Source: an uncultured Alistipes sp. | Lineage (GTDB): Bacteria > Bacteroidota > Bacteroidia > Bacteroidales > Rikenellaceae | DNA length: 64,000 bases | Assembly (NCBI GenBank): GCA_910584485.1 | Contig: CAJUAV010000001.1 | Location: 434,001-498,000 of the forward strand | Direction of reading: 5' to 3' | Part shown: one piece after another, positions 58,849-64,000 of the stretch | Layout: each line of letters begins with the position of its first letter | How positions within the stretch are numbered: position 1 is the stretch's first letter | The notes under the pieces: generated by a model | What the model was told of the DNA's origin: nothing | What the model saw: the letters and a program-made list of their open reading frames with translations, nothing else | The model's database searches: none | Program-made: the position numbers and the translations under genes

Positions 58849-60888
58849 ATGAGCGATTTTATTGTCAGTGCACGCAAATACCGCCCCGCGACCTTCGCTT
58901 CGGTCGTCGGGCAGCAGCACATCACCTCGACCCTGAAGAACGCGATCGAGCGCGGCCAGTTGGCGCACGCCTACCTCTTCTGCGGTCCGCGCGGCGTGGG
59001 CAAGACCACCTGCGCCCGCATCTTCGCCAAGGCGATCAACTGCCTCTCGCCCGCAGGCGCCGAGGCCTGCAACGCCTGCGAATCGTGCCGCTCGTTCAAC
59101 GAGGGGCGCTCGCTCAACATCCACGAGCTGGATGCCGCCTCGAACAACTCGGTCGAGGACATCCGCACCCTGATCGAACAGGTGCGCATCATCCCGCAGG
59201 TGGGACGCTACTCGGTCTTCATCATCGACGAGGTCCACATGCTCTCGGCGGCCGCCTTCAACGCCTTCCTCAAGACGCTCGAAGAGCCCCCCGCCCACGC
59301 CGTCTTCATCCTCGCCACGACCGAAAAACACAAGATCATCCCGACGATCCTGTCGCGCTGCCAGATCTACGATTTCAACCGCATCCGCGTCGAGGACGCG
59401 GTGGGCTACCTGCAGTACATCGCTGCGCAGGAGGGGATCACGGCCGACGAGGAGTCGCTCAACCTCATCGCCCAAAAGGCCGACGGCGGCATGCGCGACG
59501 CCCTGTCGATGTTCGACAAGGCGGTTTCGTTCTGCGGCACGACGCTCGAATACCGCACCGTGGCGCAGACGCTCAACGTCCTCGACTACGACACCTATTT
59601 CGGGCTGACCGACCTGCTGCGAGCAGGCGACTACGCCGCGGCGCTCGTCGCCTTCGACCGCGTGCTGGCGATGGGCTTCTCGGGGCAGACCTTCATGGGC
59701 GGACTGAACCGCCACATGCGCGACCTGCTCATGGCCAAACGGGCCGACACGCTCAAGCTGATCGAAATGACGGGCACGCTGCTCGAACGATACCGCACGC
59801 AGGCGGAGGCCTGCGATGCCGATTTCCTCTTCGGGACGATCTCGATCCTCACGGAGCTGGACGGCCAAATACGGCAGTCGTCGAACGGACGGCTGCTGAT
59901 CGAACTGGGGCTGATGAAGATCGCACGCCTCGGTCAAAAAAAAAAGCCGCTGACCGTTGACGAAACCTATCCGCTGCCCGAGCTGACACCCCGAAAGGCG
60001 GATGCACCCGCGACAGCGATGGGACAGACGGCTGCCGCTGCGGGGAACCCTGCGGCGACGGCAACGACGGCAGGGGCAGGAGCAGCGACAATGGCTCCCA
60101 CTGCTGCGACAGCCGCGACGGCCGCGACGGCGCCGACGGAAAGGCCGGCCGCCACAGGGACGGCAGCGCCGGCGGTTGCGGCTGCACCTGCGGCCGCAGC
60201 GGGAGGTGCTCCGACGGAGGCCGCCGCAAGAACGACCGCCGTGCAGCCCGCCGAACGATCCGCGGAACATGCTGCCGAACGCCCCGCAGAGCGACCTGCG
60301 GAGCGGCCTGTTGAACAACCTGTCGAACGACCCGCGGCAAACGCGGCAAACGCGGCTGCGACGGAGCGAACTGCCGTACCGTCCGCAACCGCGACGCAGC
60401 GCCCCGCAGGGCAATCCGCCTACCGCCCCTCGACGCTCGGCACCTCGCTCTCGGCGATGCTCGCCCGCCCGCAGGAGACGGCCGCGACGACCGTCGAGGC
60501 CGCGGCCGAGCAGCCGCAGCCCGCGGCGATCGACCCCCGCGCCGAAGCGAAGCTCCGAGCCGCACGCGAAGCGATCCTGGATCGGATCCGCGAGCGGCGC
60601 CCCCGCTTCGTACCGACCTTCGAACGGATGCGGATCGAGGGCAACCGCATCGCGGTCGACGTCCCCTCGCAGGAGCTCCACGACGAGATCCGCCGCAACC
60701 AGACGGCCCTGCTGCTGATGGTGGCGCGGCTGTCGGGCGTCGAAGGAGTCATCGAGCTCGACGTGGCGATCAACGAGGAGATCCGGGCCGCCCGCCCGAT
60801 CAAGCTCGAAGACCGCGTCCGCTACCTCTCGGAGAAAAATCCGCTGCTGGTCGAGCTGCGCCAGGCCCTCGACATGGAGGTGGAGTAA
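58849..60888 (+). CDS. dnaX: DNA polymerase III subunits gamma and tau
   Basis: A 679-residue clamp-loader ATPase. Walker A GPRGVGKTT (about 46-54), a four-Cys zinc module around CLSPAGAEACNACESC, Walker B SVFIIDEVHMLS, sensor 1 ATTEKHKIIPTILSRC, and domain III to about residue 366. A low-complexity linker rich in Ala, Thr and Pro (about 385-530, with AERPAERPAERP repeats) leads to a C-terminal domain (about 560-679). At codons 363-366 the gene reads CAA AAA AAA AAG; a -1 shift there ends after four codons (Ala-Ala-Asp-Arg), giving a 370-residue product equal to domains I-III. The A-rich site is listed separately. The start is the usual MSDFIVSARKYRP. Confidence 0.96.
   Translation: MSDFIVSARKYRPATFASVVGQQHITSTLKNAIERGQLAHAYLFCGPRGVGKTTCARIFAKAINCLSPAGAEACNACESCRSFNEGRSLNIHELDAASNNSVEDIRTLIEQVRIIPQVGRYSVFIIDEVHMLSAAAFNAFLKTLEEPPAHAVFILATTEKHKIIPTILSRCQIYDFNRIRVEDAVGYLQYIAAQEGITADEESLNLIAQKADGGMRDALSMFDKAVSFCGTTLEYRTVAQTLNVLDYDTYFGLTDLLRAGDYAAALVAFDRVLAMGFSGQTFMGGLNRHMRDLLMAKRADTLKLIEMTGTLLERYRTQAEACDADFLFGTISILTELDGQIRQSSNGRLLIELGLMKIARLGQKKKPLTVDETYPLPELTPRKADAPATAMGQTAAAAGNPAATATTAGAGAATMAPTAATAATAATAPTERPAATGTAAPAVAAAPAAAAGGAPTEAAARTTAVQPAERSAEHAAERPAERPAERPVEQPVERPAANAANAAATERTAVPSATATQRPAGQSAYRPSTLGTSLSAMLARPQETAATTVEAAAEQPQPAAIDPRAEAKLRAAREAILDRIRERRPRFVPTFERMRIEGNRIAVDVPSQELHDEIRRNQTALLLMVARLSGVEGVIELDVAINEEIRAARPIKLEDRVRYLSEKNPLLVELRQALDMEVE
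59936..59945 (+). promoter_or_regulatory. A10 slippery tract in dnaX
   Basis: Ten As followed by G, reading CAA AAA AAA AAG in frame and containing A AAA AAG, the slippery heptamer of Escherichia coli dnaX. The -1 frame meets TGA at 59958-59960. It could act in ribosomal frameshifting, transcriptional slippage or both. Confidence 0.75.
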
Positions 60889-61092
60889 GGGCGCCCGCCC
60901 GAGCCGCTGCCGCCGACGGCGATAACGTCGACAGAGACCTCGGCCCGCCGAACCTCCGTTACGCCGACTGCGGCCTCGCCCCCTGACGGCGCTGCCGCCG
61001 AACCTCTCGGCGCGCCGCAGACACTCCGGACCGCCGCCCGCAGGATCGGTCCGCACACGAAAACGAAAACAACGAAATAACCGAACAACACG

Positions 61093-62391
61093 ATGACCAA
61101 GAATTTCATCGAAGAACTCGAATGGCGCGGCATGATCCACACGATCATGCCCGGCGCCAAGGAACAGCTCGAAAAAGAGTTGACGACGGCCTACCTCGGC
61201 ATCGACCCGACGGCCGATTCATTGCATATCGGCCACCTGGTGGGCGTCATGATCCTGAAGCATTTCCAGCTCTGCGGCCACCGTCCGCTGGCCCTCGTCG
61301 GCGGCGCCACGGGCATGATCGGCGACCCCTCGGGCAAATCGCAGGAGCGCAACCTGCTCGACGAGCAGACCCTGCGCCGCAACCAGGAGGCGATCCGCCG
61401 CCAGCTGGCCAAACTGCTCGATTTCGACTCGGACGCCCCGAACGCCGCCCGTCTGGTGAACAACTACGACTGGATGAAGGATTTCTCGTTCCTCGATTTC
61501 GCCCGCGATATCGGCAAGTGCATCACCGTCAACTACATGATGGCCAAAGACTCGGTCAAGAAGCGCTTCAACGGCGAAGGCGACGGCATGTCGTTCACCG
61601 AGTTCACCTACCAGCTGTTGCAGGGGTACGATTTCCTGCATCTCTATCAGACGATGAACTGCAAGATCCAGCTCGGCGGCGCCGACCAGTGGGGCAACAT
61701 CACCACGGGCACCGAGCTCATCCGCCGCAAGTTGGGCGCCGAGGCGGAGGCCTTCGCCATCACCTGCCCCCTCATCACGAAAGCCGACGGCACGAAATTC
61801 GGCAAAACCGAGAGCGGCAACGTCTGGCTCGATCCGCGCTACACGTCGCCCTACAAGTTCTATCAGTTCTGGCTGAACGTCAGCGACGAGGATGCCGAGC
61901 GCTACATCAAGATCTTCACGCTGCTCGACCGCGGGACGATCGAAAGCCTCATCGCCGAGCACCGCGAGGCACCCCACCTGCGCACGCTCCAGAAGCGGCT
62001 GGCCCGAGAGATCACCACGATGATCCACTCGGCCGAGGAGTACGAAAAGGCCGTAGAGGCGTCGCAGATCCTCTTCGGCGGCGCCACCTCCGAGGCGCTC
62101 CGCCGCCTCGACGAGCAGACCCTCCTGCAGGTCTTCGAGGGGGTTCCCCAGTTCCGCATCGCACGGACCGCCCTCGGTGAGCTTCCCTTCGCCGAACTGG
62201 CCGCCGGCCTTACGCAGATCTTCCCCTCGAAGGGCGAGTGTCGCAAGCTGGTTCAGGGCGGCGGCGTGTCGCTCAACCGCGAGAAGGTGACCGATCCGCA
62301 GCGCGCCGTCACGACCGACGACCTGATCGCAGGGAAATACCTCCTCGTGCAGCGCGGCAAGAAGAACTACTACCTCGTGATCGCCGAGTAG
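61093..62391 (+). CDS. tyrS: tyrosyl-tRNA synthetase
   Basis: A 432-residue class Ic synthetase that charges tRNA-Tyr. The HIGH motif is LHIGHLVG, the KMSKS counterpart is KFGKTESG, and the C-terminal S4-like domain (FPSKGECRKLVQGGGVSLNR) binds the tRNA. Tyr recognition residues appear in the YQLLQGYDFLHLY and GGADQWGN segments. The 204-bp gap before it is GC-rich low-complexity sequence without a gene; no good promoter was found. Confidence 0.96.
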   Translation: MTKNFIEELEWRGMIHTIMPGAKEQLEKELTTAYLGIDPTADSLHIGHLVGVMILKHFQLCGHRPLALVGGATGMIGDPSGKSQERNLLDEQTLRRNQEAIRRQLAKLLDFDSDAPNAARLVNNYDWMKDFSFLDFARDIGKCITVNYMMAKDSVKKRFNGEGDGMSFTEFTYQLLQGYDFLHLYQTMNCKIQLGGADQWGNITTGTELIRRKLGAEAEAFAITCPLITKADGTKFGKTESGNVWLDPRYTSPYKFYQFWLNVSDEDAERYIKIFTLLDRGTIESLIAEHREAPHLRTLQKRLAREITTMIHSAEEYEKAVEASQILFGGATSEALRRLDEQTLLQVFEGVPQFRIARTALGELPFAELAAGLTQIFPSKGECRKLVQGGGVSLNREKVTDPQRAVTTDDLIAGKYLLVQRGKKNYYLVIAE

Positions 62392-62397
62392 CAAGGT

Positions 62398-62751
62398 ATG
62401 GAGTACCGCATCGCCCTCGAGCGCATGGAGTTCCGCGCCTTCCACGGCTGTTACGAGCTGGAACGGCAGGTGGGCAACCGCTTCGCGGTCGACCTGGAGA
62501 TCGTCGCCGAGCTGGGCGACGTCGCCGCGACGGACGACGTGACGCGCGCGGTCAACTACCTGACCGTCTACGAGACGGTCCGCGACCAAATGCGCCGCAC
62601 GCAGCACACGATCGAGCGCGTGGCGACGAACATCATCGACGCGCTGCGCGAACGCTTTCCGCAGGTACTGCGCGTGCGCTGCACCGTGGCGAAGCTCGCG
62701 CCGCCCCTCGGCGGCAAGGTCGGACGCGTCAGCGTGACGATCGAAGCCTGA
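62398..62751 (+). CDS. folB: dihydroneopterin aldolase
   Basis: A 117-residue enzyme of folate synthesis that cleaves 7,8-dihydroneopterin. Typical features are the start IALERMEFRAFHGCYELERQ, the ending VRCTVAKLAPPLGGKVGRVSVTIE with the active-site Lys, and VNYLTVYETVRDQM. It begins 6 bp after tyrS, so the two are co-transcribed. Confidence 0.93.
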   Translation: MEYRIALERMEFRAFHGCYELERQVGNRFAVDLEIVAELGDVAATDDVTRAVNYLTVYETVRDQMRRTQHTIERVATNIIDALRERFPQVLRVRCTVAKLAPPLGGKVGRVSVTIEA

Positions 62752-62760
62752 AAACCGCGA

Positions 62761-62808
62761 AACGGGAAACGCGCCTGCACGACGATCCGGCAGGCTGCGT
62801 TTCCCGTT
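62761..62808. terminator. nested hairpin after folB
   Basis: AACGGGAAACGC and GCGTTTCCCGTT enclose a second pair GCCTGC/GCAGGC. There is no clear T tract, so termination is likely but not certain. Confidence 0.6.
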
Positions 62809-62905
62809 CCGCATAATGCGCCTCCCCGGCAAAGGAGCCGCGCAAAAAGAGGGTCGGCGGAGGACCGAACGAACGCTCCGCGAAGGTTAGTCAAGGTCCT
62901 TACAC

Positions 62906-64000
62906 ATGGAGAAATCGCATTCGAGAGCCACCTTCGGCGGCCGCATCAGCGCCGTGCTGGTGACGGCGGGAAGCGCCGTCGGGCTCGGCAACATCTGGCG
63001 CTTCCCCTACGTCGCCGGCGAAAACGGCGGCGGAGCCTTTCTGCTGGTCTACGCGGGGTGCATCCTCCTGCTGGGGCTGCCCCTCACGATCGCCGAGTTC
63101 GCCATCGGCAAAAGCACCCGCTGCAACGCCGTGGGAGCCTATCGGCGGCTCGCCCCCCGCTGGAGCATCATCGGCTACACGGGCATCCTCACCTCGACGC
63201 TCATCCTCGGCTTCTATTTCGTCGTCGCGGGCTGGACGGCCGAGTACATGCTCCACTCGCTCACGGGCGAAATCGCCGCCCGCGGAGAGGCCGAATCCCA
63301 TCGGCTCCTCTTCGAGCGCTTCATCGCCGACCCGTGGCGCCCCGCCCTCTATGCGGTCGCATTCGCCGTCGCGACGCAGCTCGTCATCTCGCTCGGCGTG
63401 CGTCGGGGCATCGAGCGCGCCGCCAAGGTGATGATGCCGCTGCTCTTCCTCGCGCTCCTCGCCCTCGCCGTCCACTCGATCCTCCTCCCGGGCGGCCTCG
63501 AAGGGTTGCGCTTCTTCCTCGCGCCCGACTTCTCGAAGCTCACCGCCTCGTCCGTGCTGACCGCCCTCGGGCAGGCCTTCTTCTCGCTCTCGATCGGTCT
63601 GGGAACGATGGTCACCTACGCCTCCTATTTCACCCCCTCGACCGACATCCGCCGCACGGCATGGCAGGTGACGGCCGTGGACACGCTCGTCGCCCTGCTC
63701 GCGGGCCTCGTGATCTTCCCCGCCGTCTTCAGCGCAGGCATCGAACCCGACTCGGGGCCGTCGCTCGTCTTCATCACCCTGCCGACGATCTTCGGCACCC
63801 TCCCGTTAGGAGGGCTCTGGTCGGCGATCTTCTTCCTGCTGCTCGTCATCGCCGCCCTCACCTCGACCATCTCGCTGCACGAAGCCTGCACGGCCTACCT
63901 GCACGAGGAGTGGCGGCTCCCGCGCCGCACGGCGGCCTGCTGCACGACGCTCGTCACCGTGCTGCTCGGCATCTTCGCCTCGCTCTCGTTCGGCGTGCTG
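62906..64000 (+). CDS. sodium-dependent transporter (NSS family), 3' end beyond window
   Basis: At least 365 residues of a neurotransmitter:sodium symporter family protein, similar to bacterial LeuT-like amino acid carriers. The first membrane segment has the Na+/substrate signature VTAGSAVGLGNIWRFPYVAG, then NGGGAFLLVYAGCILLLGLP. Some nine hydrophobic segments are visible, including the unwound TM6 region ALGQAFFSLSIGLGTMVTYASY. Only about 11 segments are typical of many bacterial NSS proteins; the remainder lies beyond the edge. The substrate is likely an amino acid. ATG at 62906. Confidence 0.9.
   Translation, partial: MEKSHSRATFGGRISAVLVTAGSAVGLGNIWRFPYVAGENGGGAFLLVYAGCILLLGLPLTIAEFAIGKSTRCNAVGAYRRLAPRWSIIGYTGILTSTLILGFYFVVAGWTAEYMLHSLTGEIAARGEAESHRLLFERFIADPWRPALYAVAFAVATQLVISLGVRRGIERAAKVMMPLLFLALLALAVHSILLPGGLEGLRFFLAPDFSKLTASSVLTALGQAFFSLSIGLGTMVTYASYFTPSTDIRRTAWQVTAVDTLVALLAGLVIFPAVFSAGIEPDSGPSLVFITLPTIFGTLPLGGLWSAIFFLLLVIAALTSTISLHEACTAYLHEEWRLPRRTAACCTTLVTVLLGIFASLSFGVL

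Overview
The window reads as chromosomal DNA of a high-GC Bacteroidota, most likely Alistipes or a close Rikenellaceae relative. Supporting signs are Bacteroidota-type promoters (TTTG, 19-20 bp, then TAnnTTTG) at many genes, no obvious Shine-Dalgarno sites, many lipoproteins with short signal peptides, a short SufD, a spermidine route through carboxynorspermidine-type enzymes, and a cysteate-synthase-like enzyme as expected in sulfonolipid makers. The genus is an inference; no rRNA lies in the window.

Region by region. 1-4.5 kb: the start of a corrinoid (B12) methyl-carrier gene, then a minus-strand operon of a C10 (streptopain-like) protease followed by four tandem paralogous lipoproteins coupled through ATGA overlaps. 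4.6-11.9 kb: a plus-strand group with a beta-helix glycosidase-like protein, a GH31 enzyme, a UroD-like methyltransferase-family protein and a sodium:solute symporter, without SusC/SusD. 11.9-16.7 kb: class A beta-lactamase, cysteate synthase, carboxynorspermidine decarboxylase and dehydrogenase. 16.8-19.3 kb: tRNA-Lys, a duplicated tRNA 3' end and an AT-richer stretch of small genes, gene debris and a 17-bp inverted repeat pair. 19.3-24.3 kb: acyl-CoA dehydrogenase, etfA, etfB and purA. 24.5-31 kb: LRR lipoprotein, acidic protein, ligA, dapA, DUF4919-like protein and a clostripain-type protease. 31-38 kb: beta-barrel and TPR pair, DoxX-like protein, tmk. 38-43 kb: sufBCDS. 43-58.4 kb: TPR protein, gyrA, hsp20, lolA, ftsK, then the operon plsC-parE-parC-aroK-murI. 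58.8-64 kb: dnaX, tyrS, folB and the start of a sodium-dependent (NSS) transporter.

Most of the window is core metabolism and DNA replication or segregation: gyrase A, topoisomerase IV, FtsK, ligase and clamp loader. LigA and ParC both end in sliding-clamp-binding-like pentapeptides. The dnaX gene carries an A10 tract whose -1 frame stops four codons later, which would yield a gamma-like product at the end of the clamp-loader core.

The most unusual structures are the C10 protease with its four-lipoprotein array, a dispersed family of about 80-bp GC-rich palindromic repeats in at least four intergenic gaps (including one between sufB and sufC), the dnaX slippery tract, and the tRNA-Lys-associated accessory stretch with a possible invertible segment. 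No rRNA, CRISPR array, transposase or integrase gene was seen.
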